Below, in pieces: positions 38,703-50,543 of a stretch of 64,000 bases of DNA. Position 1 is the stretch's first letter. Every line of letters starts with the position of its first letter. Source of the stretch: Methanothermobacter tenebrarum. Lineage in GTDB: Archaea > Methanobacteriota > Methanobacteria > Methanobacteriales > DSM-23052. Below the pieces are notes generated by a model. The model was not told where the DNA came from and did no database searches. It worked only from the letters and a program-made list of their open reading frames with translations. The DNA lies in the NCBI RefSeq assembly GCF_003264935.1, contig NZ_QLOE01000004.1, positions 62,001-126,000 on the forward strand, given 5' to 3'. Made by a program: the position numbers and the translations under genes.

Positions 38703-39887
38703 TCATGGTCCGATGTGGCCGTGTGTAGTTTGGACAATGACTGTTCTGAGGCCTTCCTTGTTTAATATTTTTTTTATTTGGATCATTTCATTATAGGATG
38801 GTCTTTTGATGTTTTGTCTTTTGAATTCCGGCCTGTAATCTAGTACGCAGACTTGGATTTCTGGGTTGATTTTGCGGATTTTCTCCGCCATCTTTTTGAG
38901 TTCTTTTATGGTTATTAAGTCTTTGTTGTATGGTATGCCGATTCCTAGGTATACTTTTTCTTGGTAGTTGTTGTTGATGTATTCTGTGGCGTTCCATGAA
39001 TTTTTTAGGTATTCTTTGGCGATTTTTTTGTCCTTTAGGCCTGTTATGTGTTGGAATGTTTTTGTTTTGAGGGCTTTGAGGTCTATGCCTATCTGTGTCA
39101 TTCCTCTTTTTACTAACTGGTCTATGTATGCTTTTTTAAGGATTGTTCCATTGGTATCAACGTGTATGTTAAGCCCTTTTTCTCTTTTTATGTTTTTTAT
39201 TGTTTCAAGTAGCCATTTTTTGTTTAATGTGCATTCTCCACCTGAGAATGTTATTGTACCGGTCCCGTATATTGATTCGAGTCCTAGTAGGATGTTGGCT
39301 GTTTCCTTTGGTTCTAGTAGCTGTGCTTTTGCTGTGAATGCTATCCTGTGGTTTTGGCATTGTGGACATCTCAGGTTACAACCGTGTGTGAATCCAACAA
39401 CTTCTATTGGTCTTATGCTATTTTTCAGATAATATGGCGTTCCAACACCACCCACCATATGGGCCCCGAACCCACTCATAACCCTTAAAGGCGCTTCTAT
39501 ATCAGTTTCTATTTCCATACCATCTGATAGTGGTGTTATGCATGATAGTGCTATTTTATCATTGATTTTGACTGCGCAGGCCCAGCAACCTCCACATTCA
39601 CATGGCATAAATTTATTGTTTTCGGGTGATCTCCCCACGTCTATTCCAGCGGCTTTTAGAGCGTCTTTCACGAGCCCAGCTACTTTCACTTTTTTACCGT
39701 CTACTGTAACCTCTACTTTTTCTTTTTTTGTTTTCTCTAGTTTTATGACTTCATATGGGCATGCTAATGTGCATGCTCCGCATTCAAAACATTCGCCCTT
39801 TTCGGCCGCTTTTTTAACGTTTCCTGCAGGGCAGAGTACTAGGTTGCAAATGTTGCATCTTCTACAGTTGTTGATTGTTATCCCCAT
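38703..39887 (-). CDS. Radical SAM protein with N-terminal ferredoxin domains (PflA-like)
   Basis: 394 residues. The N-terminus holds CRRCNIC...C and CFECGACTLACP (4Fe-4S ferredoxin motifs), then CECGGCWAC...C, which resembles a plant-type 2Fe-2S site, near 92-115. The radical SAM core has CNLRCPQC (near 172-179), with TFSGGECT and HVDTNGT following. It resembles pyruvate formate-lyase activating enzyme in the core, but no glycyl-radical enzyme is near. Substrate unknown; the extra clusters suggest an internal electron wire. Located upstream of the MraY-like gene, with a 13-bp gap. Confidence 0.82.
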   Translation of the reverse strand: MGITINNCRRCNICNLVLCPAGNVKKAAEKGECFECGACTLACPYEVIKLEKTKKEKVEVTVDGKKVKVAGLVKDALKAAGIDVGRSPENNKFMPCECGGCWACAVKINDKIALSCITPLSDGMEIETDIEAPLRVMSGFGAHMVGGVGTPYYLKNSIRPIEVVGFTHGCNLRCPQCQNHRIAFTAKAQLLEPKETANILLGLESIYGTGTITFSGGECTLNKKWLLETIKNIKREKGLNIHVDTNGTILKKAYIDQLVKRGMTQIGIDLKALKTKTFQHITGLKDKKIAKEYLKNSWNATEYINNNYQEKVYLGIGIPYNKDLITIKELKKMAEKIRKINPEIQVCVLDYRPEFKRQNIKRPSYNEMIQIKKILNKEGLRTVIVQTTHGHIGP

Positions 39888-39909
39888 CTTTTGTCCCTCA
39901 ATGGGTTTT

Positions 39910-40965
39910 TTAGTGTATTTTGAATCTTAGGGTGGCTGCTATTCCTCCAAGTGCTTCTAGTTGTTTGCCTCCTTCGTGTTCGCTGCTTATTAGTATTATT
40001 TCACCGCCCATGTTCTCGACTAGGTCTAGTAATGTTTCTTTTTCGCTTACAAGTTTGTCTATTATTAATAATTTTTTTATTGCGCCCATGTTGGCTGCTT
40101 CTGTAACTTCTTTTTCTCCATAGGCTATCAAATCTGAGGATTTTGCTATTTTTTCTAGTACTTCGTTGACGTTTCTGATTTCTTTTGCTATTCTGTTTTC
40201 TGTGGCTGCGCGTTCGATTGTACCCTTTTTTAGGACTTCTTGTATCCCTACGCGGCCTCCGGTTCCTGTGCTTTCTATTATTGAGATTTTAGCTAATTTT
40301 GGATGTTTTTCTTTTAGGTAGGAGTGGAAGTCTGTTTTTGTGAATCCTGGTCCTGCAATGACGATTAGTTCTATTCCTTTTAGGTTTTTTATGGCTTCTA
40401 TTATTTTTTCATAGAATTGGATGATTTTTTTTCGTCTGTCTTTTGTTTGTATTCTTTTGCCTGGGATGCCTCCGATAATAGGGCCATAATATTCTATCCC
40501 ATATTGTCTTATAAGCCCTATATCGGCTGTGTAGTCTTCTAATGCTAATATTATAGCATATAATCTTTTTGATGATTCTATGGCATCCTTTAATCTTCTT
40601 AAGGCCCACTTGGACCATGTTTCTTTTTTTATGCGCAGGGGGGTGTTTAGTTTGATTTCTATTGTGTGGTGTGAGCCTAGTGGTACTAGATCTTCAGGGC
40701 CCTTTTCTATGGTTCCTGTTGCCCTTAATTTGCCAGTGTATCTATGAAATTTCACAGATTCCACACGGATTCCTAGATAGAATGTTTTTTTCACGCCCCT
40801 GTCTCTTCTTATCCTCTCACCACTAGTATCTTGTATTCTGCGAGTGGTTTTTGAAGATACAAGGTCGCCTTCTTCTATTATGTGGGATAGGTGCCATAGA
40901 TCGTCAAGGGTTTCAGGGATTAATTCTATGACTCCCTTCTTTTTGTCCTCTTGGATTATCCTCAT
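39910..40965 (-). CDS. pelA: mRNA surveillance protein Pelota (Dom34)
   Basis: 351 residues in the three-domain eRF1-like plan: N-terminal Sm-fold (about 1-130), central domain and C-terminal L30-like domain (DLIAYGEKEVTEAANMGAI near 262). There is no GGQ motif, as expected. It frees stalled ribosomes with aEF1A and ABCE1, whose gene fragment is at the left edge of the window. Confidence 0.95.
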   Translation of the reverse strand: MRIIQEDKKKGVIELIPETLDDLWHLSHIIEEGDLVSSKTTRRIQDTSGERIRRDRGVKKTFYLGIRVESVKFHRYTGKLRATGTIEKGPEDLVPLGSHHTIEIKLNTPLRIKKETWSKWALRRLKDAIESSKRLYAIILALEDYTADIGLIRQYGIEYYGPIIGGIPGKRIQTKDRRKKIIQFYEKIIEAIKNLKGIELIVIAGPGFTKTDFHSYLKEKHPKLAKISIIESTGTGGRVGIQEVLKKGTIERAATENRIAKEIRNVNEVLEKIAKSSDLIAYGEKEVTEAANMGAIKKLLIIDKLVSEKETLLDLVENMGGEIILISSEHEGGKQLEALGGIAATLRFKIH

Positions 40966-41064
40966 TTTTGATTCACACCATAGAAAGATCTAATAATATA
41001 AGGGAACTTACACTAACTAGGTTATGGTTAGAGTGATATAATATGTTAGGGAGGAGATGTTGGA

Positions 41065-41436
41065 ATGGGTGATTATGAAGCTGGAACAGCAACTTTGATC
41101 AGTATAATATTTGGGATTGTCCTGTTCATATTTTTTGGGGGAGTTTTTATATTCGTCTTTGTAGGTTTTATAGCCACTTATCTGACTAGGGAGGAGGATA
41201 GGAGTTCTAGTGTGGGTGCAATAGCAACTTTAATCCTTGCTGTCATGTTGTTTATTTATAATATGATAATGGGGCCTGAGATGCCATATTGGATAAGTAG
41301 TATGCTTGGAGTTGACATTTTCAGTTTTGTTGCTGGTTTTCTTTTAACATGTTTCTTGGCGGTTTTACTTGGTGGTTTAGGTGGTTTTTTGGCTGTTAAG
41401 GCATCCCAGTTGGGTAAAACTGAGCAGGTAGGGTAA
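41065..41436 (+). CDS. Small membrane protein, DUF5518-like
   Basis: 123 residues with three or four hydrophobic segments (about 8-38, 50-68, 83-115). The last carries GGLGGFLAVK, a glycine zipper-like stretch. It resembles DUF5518 membrane proteins; function unknown. A GGGAGGAG ribosome-binding site precedes the ATG. The stop overlaps the upstream region of tyrA closely, so co-transcription is likely. Confidence 0.65.
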   Translation: MGDYEAGTATLISIIFGIVLFIFFGGVFIFVFVGFIATYLTREEDRSSSVGAIATLILAVMLFIYNMIMGPEMPYWISSMLGVDIFSFVAGFLLTCFLAVLLGGLGGFLAVKASQLGKTEQVG

Positions 41437-41437
41437 T

Positions 41438-42742
41438 ATGAATATTACGGTTATTGGTGGTACACGAGGCCTTGGAAGGTGGATAGCTGGTTTTCTTAAA
41501 GGTGAAGGTTTTAGGGTTACTATAACTGGTAGGGATAGGGTTGCTGGGGAGAATGCTAGTAGGGAGCTTGGTGTGGAGTATTGTCCTGATAATGTTAGGG
41601 CTGCGAGGGATTCTGATGTTGTTATCATATCTGTGCCTATTGAGAATACTCTTGATGTTATCAGGGAGGTTGCCCCTAATATGCGGAGGGGTTCTTTACT
41701 TGTTGATGTGACTTCTGTGAAGGAGGAGCCTGCCCGTTTGATGGAAGAACTTGTCCCTGAGGGTGTTGATGTTCTCCCCACCCATCCTATGTTTGGTCCT
41801 AGGATACGTTCACTTGCTGGTCAGGTTGTGGTTTTAACTCCTTTGAGGAAGTCTAGGTGGGTTGAGAGGGTTGTTAGTTTTTTGAAGGATCGTGGTGCTA
41901 GGGTTTTGGTTACTTCGCCTGAGAAGCATGATAGGATGATGAGTGTTGTTCAGGTGCTTACTCATTTTGCTTATATCAGTATTGCGTTGACTATTAGGGA
42001 TTTGGGTGTTGATGTGGGGGAGTCTAGGCGGTTTGCGAGTCCTATTTATAATCTTATGCTTGATACTATTGCTAGGATAGTTTCGCAGAATCCTTATTTG
42101 GCTTATTCTATACAAGTTTATAATAGGTATGGTGAAAGAGTGCGTAGGGGGTTTATAGGGGCTGTTGAGCGTTTGGAGGATCTTTTAAGGCGTGGAGAAA
42201 AGGATGATTTTGTTAGGTGGATGAGTTTCGCCGCTAAGTGTCTGGATGATGTTGAGGCTTCTCTTGGAAGGTCTGATAAGGCTATTTTTGCTTTGAATAA
42301 GGAGTTGGATGTTTTGAAGGATTCTGTTGGTAGGGAGGTTGGTCTTAAGCATATTTATTCTGGTAATGTTCATGTTGGTGTTTTAGAGTCCGTTGACCCG
42401 GATTTTGCCGTTTTGAGGGTTGGTAAGAGACGTGTGAAGCTGAAGGTGTCAAATATTCGAGTTTTGGATAAGGATGAGCTTTGGGATTGGAAGGTGAAGA
42501 ATCTTCCTAGGCGTAGTTATGATATTTCGGCTATGTTTCCTGAAGGTTGTGATCCTGAGATCATAAGAAGTGTTATTGAGGGTTTGGATGGTGTTGTGAA
42601 GGCTAGTGTGATTGATATTTATAAAGGTGATCAAATCCCTTTGGGGATGGTGAGTGTAACCTTTAGGTTTGAAGTTATTGATCGGGGGGTTTATGAAAAG
42701 GTTAAGGGTTTACTGGAAGGTTTTGGCGCGATTATAAGATAA
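41438..42742 (+). CDS. tyrA: Prephenate dehydrogenase TyrA with C-terminal extension
   Basis: 434 residues. Rossmann motif GGTRGLGRW at the N-terminus, DVTSVKEEP near 88, THPMFGPR near 112; this core (to about 285) matches archaeal prephenate dehydrogenase, the tyrosine branch. A further ~150 residues contain an OB-like SGNVHVGVLESVDPDF...VKLKVSNIRVLD stretch and a final ferredoxin-like SVTFRFEVIDRGVYEKV, which could be a regulatory ACT-type domain. Codon use is rich in G and T (GAT, GTT, GGT), unlike the following cdc48. One base separates it from the previous stop. Confidence 0.9.
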   Translation: MNITVIGGTRGLGRWIAGFLKGEGFRVTITGRDRVAGENASRELGVEYCPDNVRAARDSDVVIISVPIENTLDVIREVAPNMRRGSLLVDVTSVKEEPARLMEELVPEGVDVLPTHPMFGPRIRSLAGQVVVLTPLRKSRWVERVVSFLKDRGARVLVTSPEKHDRMMSVVQVLTHFAYISIALTIRDLGVDVGESRRFASPIYNLMLDTIARIVSQNPYLAYSIQVYNRYGERVRRGFIGAVERLEDLLRRGEKDDFVRWMSFAAKCLDDVEASLGRSDKAIFALNKELDVLKDSVGREVGLKHIYSGNVHVGVLESVDPDFAVLRVGKRRVKLKVSNIRVLDKDELWDWKVKNLPRRSYDISAMFPEGCDPEIIRSVIEGLDGVVKASVIDIYKGDQIPLGMVSVTFRFEVIDRGVYEKVKGLLEGFGAIIR

Positions 42743-42773
42743 TACCATCTTTATTTTTTCATATTTAAAATTA

Positions 42774-42797
42774 CCGAAAACTTTATATAATATAAAG
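42774..42797 (+). promoter_or_regulatory. cdc48 promoter
   Basis: A purine-rich GAAAA next to TTTATATAATATAAAG is a good BRE/TATA pair. It lies about 110 bp before the ATG, giving a leader of about 85 nt that ends in AAGGTGA. Confidence 0.6.
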
Positions 42798-42892
42798 TGC
42801 ATTTGTATTATAGTTACAAAAGTTTACTAAAATGTTAGGATAACTCATAACTAATATTATTAAAATAACAAAAAAATAAGATAATAAGGTGA

Positions 42893-45091
<2,199 letters not shown>

Positions 45092-45112
45092 AGGAACCCC
45101 CCCACACAAACC

Positions 45113-45129
45113 TTTTTTTAAATTTTTTT
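45113..45129 (+). terminator. Double T7 tract after cdc48
   Basis: T7 at 45113-45119 and T7 at 45123-45129, 22 bp after the cdc48 stop. This is the archaeal oligo-T terminator form. The same AT-rich stretch may supply the ahcY promoter. Confidence 0.6.
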
Positions 45130-45150
45130 ATAGAAAAGAAGGGGATTATC

Positions 45151-46404
45151 ATGCCATATAACGTGAAAGATATTTCATTAGCCCCAAAAGGGAAAGAGAA
45201 AATAGAATGGGTTCAAAGGCACATGCCAGTCTTAGAACACATAAAAAGAGAATTCGAAGAAAAAAAACCATTCAAGGGGATTACAATAGCCTCATGTCTA
45301 CACTTGGAGCCAAAAACCATCAACCTTGGACTAACATTAATGGCAGGAGGGGCTGAAGTCGCTATGACAGGCTGCAACCCGCTTTCCACACAAGATGATG
45401 CTGCAGCAGCGGGAGCATCCCTTGGCCTTAACATTTATGGTTGGCGTGGCGAAACAACCCAAGAATATTATGAGAATATACATCGCGTCCTCGACCATGA
45501 ACCAGATATCCTAATAGATGATGGAGCAGACATGATATTCCTCACCCACAGAGAAAGACCTGAACTATTAGATAAAATAAAAGGCGCTTGTGAAGAGACA
45601 ACCACAGGTATACACCGTCTCAGAGCCATGGCAGAGGATGGGGCGCTACGATTCCCCGTAGTGGCAGTTAATGACGCTTATACAAAGTATCTTTTCGATA
45701 ACAGGTATGGTACTGGCCAGTCAACACTTGATTCTATAATGGGCACAACTAACATGTTAATAGCGGGCAAAACCGTTGTTATTTGTGGTTATGGATGGTG
45801 TGGCCGCGGGATCGCCATGAGAGCTGAAGGCCTTGGAGCTAATGTTATCATAACCGAAGTAGATCCTATAAGGGCCCTAGAAGCTAGAATGGACGGTTTC
45901 AGGGTTATGAAGGTTAATGAGGCTGTTAAATATGCGGATATACTTATAACAGCTACTGGGAATATTGATGTTGTCTCCCTAGAGGATTTTAAAAAGATGA
46001 AGGATGGTTGTATAATGGCTAATGCCGGGCATTTTAACGTGGAGATAAACCGTGATGATCTTTTAAGCCTTTCAGTCGATAATAGGATTATCAAGGAGGA
46101 TATTGAGGAATTCATATTAAGTGATGGTAGAAGACTATATCTTCTCGCTGAGGGTAGGCTAGTTAACTTGGCTTCGAGCAGGGGACAAGGCCACCCTGCA
46201 GAGATAATGGATATGAGTTTTTCACTCCAAGCACTTTCTGCACAACATCTTCTAAGCATGGACTATGAACCGGGAGTTTATAAATCCCCTGATGAGATCG
46301 ATTTAAAGGTTGCAAGGTTGAAATTGGAATCTATGAACATAGAGATAGATGAATTAACACCGCGACAAGTGGAATATTTAAGTAATTGGCAGGAAGGAAC
46401 ATGA
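45151..46404 (+). CDS. ahcY: Adenosylhomocysteinase
   Basis: 417 residues. HMPVLEHIK, the NAD site GYGWCGRG (near 212-219) and [15 protein letters not shown] are recognisable; the C-terminus is shorter than the eukaryotic form. Methanogen homologues can prefer S-inosylhomocysteine made after deamination of SAH, so the exact substrate is open. Stop TGA overlaps the start ATG of the next gene (ATGA). Confidence 0.94.
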   Translation: MPYNVKDISLAPKGKEKIEWVQRHMPVLEHIKREFEEKKPFKGITIASCLHLEPKTINLGLTLMAGGAEVAMTGCNPLSTQDDAAAAGASLGLNIYGWRGETTQEYYENIHRVLDHEPDILIDDGADMIFLTHRERPELLDKIKGACEETTTGIHRLRAMAEDGALRFPVVAVNDAYTKYLFDNRYGTGQSTLDSIMGTTNMLIAGKTVVICGYGWCGRGIAMRAEGLGANVIITEVDPIRALEARMDGFRVMKVNEAVKYADILITATGNIDVVSLEDFKKMKDGCIMANAGHFNVEINRDDLLSLSVDNRIIKEDIEEFILSDGRRLYLLAEGRLVNLASSRGQGHPAEIMDMSFSLQALSAQHLLSMDYEPGVYKSPDEIDLKVARLKLESMNIEIDELTPRQVEYLSNWQEGT

Positions 46405-47013
46405 GTTTCTTCAGGCTGATAGAAAAAGGGGATGAGCCTAGGAGATTGTTTGTGGGGGGCTTACACGGAAATGAAGGTCTTACAACAATAAAAGCCTTTA
46501 AAGCATTGAGTTTTGAGGATGTGAAAGATGGTGAACTTATAATCTACAATTGTGATCCAACATCCTACCTCAGCACTTTGAAAAGATCATATTATAATAC
46601 AAGACAAGGAAAGGAGATAATTTCATTAATAAAATATTATAGACCGTCCATTTACGTTGAAGCGCATTGTTACAAAAACTATAAAGGACTCATAGACCCT
46701 GATCGTAAAAGGAAAATAGGGGTACCACCCCTCATTGAATTGGAAAAATGGTGTTCTAATAGGCTCAGTATCCCCCCATATAAGGACTACCTTTTTTAAA
46801 CGGGCTGATGTTTGCATCACCCTTGAAATGCCATGCATCCAGTATAAAATAGACAACAAAGCTCTCAGAACCTATACTAGTATTTTAAAGGTCATAGCAT
46901 CAATAAAAGACCGTCCAGAATTGGAGGAAAAGCTCGCGAAGAAATACCCCGAACAAGTTGAAATTGCAAGAAGATATGCCATAGAATTTTTCGGTGATTA
47001 TCCACCATTCTAA
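46401..47013 (+). pseudogene. DUF2119 gene interrupted by a +1 frameshift
   Basis: Two overlapping frames together encode one protein of about 204 residues. The first (46401-46799) reads to ...VPPLIELE, then ends in unrelated WCSNRLSIPPYKDYLF. The second, ending 47013, continues as NGVLIGSVSPHIRTTFFKR. Removing one A from the A5 run at 46744-46748 joins them as IELENGVLIGS without a break. GLHGNEGLTT near the N-terminus resembles the metal-binding motif of zinc carboxypeptidase/aspartoacylase folds. It could be a sequencing error, a recent inactivation or, less likely, programmed frameshifting. Confidence 0.8.
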
Positions 47014-47073
47014 CCGGAGGTTCGCAAAATCAAAATCAAAGAATACGTTAAAAGATTACTAGAACTTGTCGAA

Positions 47074-49020
47074 ATGGAAAGGAAAGCCGAGATAGAAGCC
47101 ATGATCTCGGAGATAAAGCGTTTATCAGCTCTAAAACGTGAAAAGATAGGTAGGGCCATTAACAACCTTGATGGGAAGATCCTTGGCAGGGAACTTGGAT
47201 TCACCCTTGTCAAGTATGGTAGGAAAACCCCCATCGAAACTGAGATAAGCGTTGGAGACCTTGTACTTATAAGCAAGGGCAACCCTCTCAGAAGCGACCT
47301 TACAGCTACTGTAGCCCAGAAAGGCAACAGGTTCATAATTGTGGCCATGGAAAAGGTGCCAAGGTGGGCTTTAAAAAATGTTAGAATCGACTTATATGCA
47401 AATGACATCACATTCCAACGGATGGAAGATAACCTGAAAAAACTTAACAAGAACACTTATAATATTTTAGAATTCCTCTTAGAGAAGAGGAAACCCACAG
47501 CCAAAGTTAGAAGAGTGGAATTCGAATTAGAAGATGAGCATCTTAACAATTCCCAAAAGGAGGCGATATCTAGGGCATTAGCCTCCAAGGATTTTTTCCT
47601 GATCCACGGCCCCTTTGGCACGGGTAAAACAAGAACACTCATCGAACTCATACTCCAGGAGGTTAAAAAGGGTAGAAAATTACTCGTAACAGCTGAGAGT
47701 AACCTGGCCGTGGATAATATCCTAGAAGGATTAGATGGGAAAGTGGAATGTGTGAGACTTGGACATCCACAGCGGGTCTCAAAAGAAAACATAGAAAAAA
47801 GTCTAGCCTATAAGGTGGAAAATCATCAGGATTATGAGAGGATCTCTGAACTGGAAGAAAAGATCCAAGACTTGATAAGAGAAAGGGAAAAATATCATAA
47901 GCCCACACCATCTTTCAGGAGAGGTTTAAGCGACCGTCAAATACTGGCAAATGCCATGAAAAGGAGAGGAAGCAGGGGAATATCACCTAATGTCATGATA
48001 TCCATGGCAAAATGGATTAAAATCAACAAGAAGATAGATAAATTATACGAGATGATAGAAGATATAGAAGGTAGGATAGTGGCTGATATACTGGATAAGT
48101 CACCTGTTATACTTTCAACTAATTCATCAGCAGCACTAGAATATCTTGACGGTATCAGATTCGATCTTATAGTTGTGGATGAGGCTTCTCAGGCAACAAT
48201 ACCAAGTATTCTCATCCCTCTTTCACGTGGTGGAAGGTTCGTCCTAGCGGGTGATCATAAACAGTTGCCCCCAACTATTTTGAACCAGGATGCCATTGAG
48301 TTAGAGAAGACATTATTCGAAGAATTGATAAGATTGTACCCATACAAGGCATACATGTTGGATGTCCAGTATCGCATGAATCCTCAGTTAATGGAATTCC
48401 CCAACATGGAATTTTATGATGGTAGAATAAAAGCAGCCCCTGGCCTAGAAGATTTCACTGTAGAGGATCTTGTGGATGATACAGCCTGTGAATGGGAGCT
48501 TGGAAGGGAACTTTTAAACCCTGAAAAGCCCCTGCTCTTCATAGACACTGCTGATATTGAAGGCAAGTTTGAGAGGAGGATTAGAGGGTCGCCTTCACTA
48601 CAGAATCAATTAGAGGCTGATCTTGCCATTATAGTTTCCAATCTTTTTATTAAGAAGGGTGTTGAACCTTCTAATATTGGTATTATAACACCTTATGATG
48701 ATCAGGTGGATCTTATATCATCCCATGCTAAGGTTGAGGTAAACACTGTTGATGGCTACCAAGGGCGTGAGAAGGAAATTATAATTATATCCATGGTTAG
48801 GAGCAATAAGGATGGTAGGATAGGATTTCTCAGAGATTTAAGGCGTCTTAATGTCTCACTTACAAGAGCTAGGAGAAAGCTTGTCATTATAGGCGATTCG
48901 GAGACTCTTCGAACACACCCATCTTATAGAAGGCTTATCAAGTATTCTGTCAAAAGGGGTTTTTATTATAGGCTGGGGAGGGAGTCTGTTAGAACCAGTC
49001 TGTCAAACTTTTCTGGATAG
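47074..49020 (+). CDS. SF1 DNA/RNA helicase (Upf1/IGHMBP2-like)
   Basis: 648 residues from the first ATG. HGPFGTGKT (179-186), VVDEASQA, GDHKQLPPT, QYRMNPQLM, VDGYQGREKEI and LTRARRKLVIIGD are helicase motifs I to VI of the Upf1 type, with an N-terminal beta-barrel region. The real N-terminus is probably 15 codons earlier: the frame is open to 47029 (ATC, in MKIKEYVKRLLELVE if read as Met), which follows a GGAGG ribosome-binding site (47016-47020) at 8-nt spacing, whereas ATG 47074 has none. It converges with fen1, overlapping it by 32 bp. Confidence 0.9.
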   Translation: MERKAEIEAMISEIKRLSALKREKIGRAINNLDGKILGRELGFTLVKYGRKTPIETEISVGDLVLISKGNPLRSDLTATVAQKGNRFIIVAMEKVPRWALKNVRIDLYANDITFQRMEDNLKKLNKNTYNILEFLLEKRKPTAKVRRVEFELEDEHLNNSQKEAISRALASKDFFLIHGPFGTGKTRTLIELILQEVKKGRKLLVTAESNLAVDNILEGLDGKVECVRLGHPQRVSKENIEKSLAYKVENHQDYERISELEEKIQDLIREREKYHKPTPSFRRGLSDRQILANAMKRRGSRGISPNVMISMAKWIKINKKIDKLYEMIEDIEGRIVADILDKSPVILSTNSSAALEYLDGIRFDLIVVDEASQATIPSILIPLSRGGRFVLAGDHKQLPPTILNQDAIELEKTLFEELIRLYPYKAYMLDVQYRMNPQLMEFPNMEFYDGRIKAAPGLEDFTVEDLVDDTACEWELGRELLNPEKPLLFIDTADIEGKFERRIRGSPSLQNQLEADLAIIVSNLFIKKGVEPSNIGIITPYDDQVDLISSHAKVEVNTVDGYQGREKEIIIISMVRSNKDGRIGFLRDLRRLNVSLTRARRKLVIIGDSETLRTHPSYRRLIKYSVKRGFYYRLGRESVRTSLSNFSG

Positions 49021-49975
49021 ATTTTTCAACTTGCATTTTTTTTATGGCGCTTTGCACCCTTTCTTCTGAAAATTCATGCTCGTGACAAAGGAACTCTATT
49101 ATACCCTCCTTGTCTGGGTTCCTCCATGAAAGTTTGTAATCATCTGTAACCTCTGGATTGAGGAAAATCTCCCTTAAAATTTCAGGATCTTCATCTAATT
49201 CTTTGCCTAGATCTTCTAGTACATTATAGATGTTGTCCTTTTCTTTTATGAGTTTAAGGGCGCTTTTTGGCCCTATACCTTTTATTCCTTTGTTGAAGTC
49301 TGTCCCTATAAGTAGTGCTATGTCAACTAACTGTTCTCGCGTGATTTCCAATCTTTTCAGGATGCCCTCTAATTCTAGAAGTTCTAGTTCGTGTGCTCTT
49401 CCTGTTACGGCGAGGTTTCTAACGATTCTTGGGGCTCCGAATAGTAGGCAGTCGTAGTCTTGTGACGCGACGGCCCATGCATCACCCTTTTGGACGATAT
49501 AAGATGCTTGGGCTTCGCCTTCTGCCGGTGCTTCAACGAATGGAATGCCCATCAAATCTAAAAGCTTTTTCGAAGTGGATATTATATCGGGGGATATTCT
49601 GGCGGATCTTACAGCATATTTTCTGGCTTCTTCGATTTCTCCTTCTCTGAGGGCTTCTTTCCATTTTTTTTCGGCTTCGAATCTTATAGTTTTTCTTTTT
49701 GTGATTGTTTCCATTTTTAAATGTGGGCTCTTACCATCGAATACATAAACTACTTTTATGCCCTTTTCTATGATGGCTGAGGTTCTATAGAGTATGCCGC
49801 TAAGATGTGATGTTATTCTCCCTTTTCTGTCCATTAGGGGTGTTCCATCCTTTTGCCTGATACTGGAGAGGAACTGGTATATGGTGTTTGGAGCGTCGAT
49901 TGCTATAATGCGCCCCTTTAAATCCTCGACTTTTATTTTAGAGGAATATATTATATCTTTGAGTTTAACACCCAT
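48989..49975 (-). CDS. fen: Flap endonuclease 1
   Basis: 328 residues. N-terminal MGVKLKDII, D27 (IAIDAPNT), VYVFDGKSP, EAPAEGEAQAS and QDYDCLLFG supply active-site acids. The C-terminal QKSLTDWF is a PCNA-interacting (PIP) box. It processes Okazaki-fragment flaps. Its last 32 bp overlap the convergent helicase gene, so both C-termini are encoded by the same DNA. Confidence 0.96.
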   Translation of the reverse strand: MGVKLKDIIYSSKIKVEDLKGRIIAIDAPNTIYQFLSSIRQKDGTPLMDRKGRITSHLSGILYRTSAIIEKGIKVVYVFDGKSPHLKMETITKRKTIRFEAEKKWKEALREGEIEEARKYAVRSARISPDIISTSKKLLDLMGIPFVEAPAEGEAQASYIVQKGDAWAVASQDYDCLLFGAPRIVRNLAVTGRAHELELLELEGILKRLEITREQLVDIALLIGTDFNKGIKGIGPKSALKLIKEKDNIYNVLEDLGKELDEDPEILREIFLNPEVTDDYKLSWRNPDKEGIIEFLCHEHEFSEERVQSAIKKMQVEKSIQKSLTDWF

Positions 49976-49995
49976 AATTTATAACCTCAAAATCC

Positions 49996-50526
49996 CTATT
50001 TGAAGTATGTGAGGGGGAATGTTTCTTTTATCCTTATTAGGATTTTGTCTTTGTGTATGATATTGTATGTGCGTGTTAACATTAATGAATCTGTGTGGAA
50101 TATCCTTTTAAGGTCCTTTGTGGGTTCTTCAATGTCTATTTTTTCCACTTCTCTTCTTGATTCGATGTTATGTTTGCGCAGTATTTTCCCGATTGGTATG
50201 TCTGCCCTTATCAGATCCTCTTTAAAATCATTGTTTAATCTTGCGAGGGGGATGTATGATATTGCATGTATGAGAGGCTCCTTGTTACCGATGAGAACTA
50301 TCCTGTAGTTTATTTTTTCCCCAGCGGCTATGTCAAGTTTTTCAGCGATTTCTTCGCTGGCTTCTCTAAACTCTTGTACCAGAGTTTTTATAGTCACTTC
50401 CCCGAACATGACGTCGAGTATTCTTGTAATTGAACCATCAGTTGCTAATAGTATCTTTTGAGTGTTCGAAAGTGGGCCTATTAATCTCTCAATTCTTTTA
50501 ATTTCCTCCACAACATCTATATCCAT
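49996..50526 (-). CDS. DUF98 chorismate pyruvate-lyase-like protein
   Basis: 176 residues. ILLATDGSITRILD (near 25-38), the R/VLIGN...LIHAISYIPLARL stretch and a SLMLTRTYNII motif near 145 fit the DUF98 family, which is related to chorismate-pyruvate lyase. In methanogens such an enzyme could make 4-hydroxybenzoate, a precursor of the arylamine part of methanopterin; this is inference. It lies between fen1 and aksD. Confidence 0.7.
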   Translation of the reverse strand: MDIDVVEEIKRIERLIGPLSNTQKILLATDGSITRILDVMFGEVTIKTLVQEFREASEEIAEKLDIAAGEKINYRIVLIGNKEPLIHAISYIPLARLNNDFKEDLIRADIPIGKILRKHNIESRREVEKIDIEEPTKDLKRIFHTDSLMLTRTYNIIHKDKILIRIKETFPLTYFK

Positions 50527-50543
50527 TCCATATCCCCTTTTTC

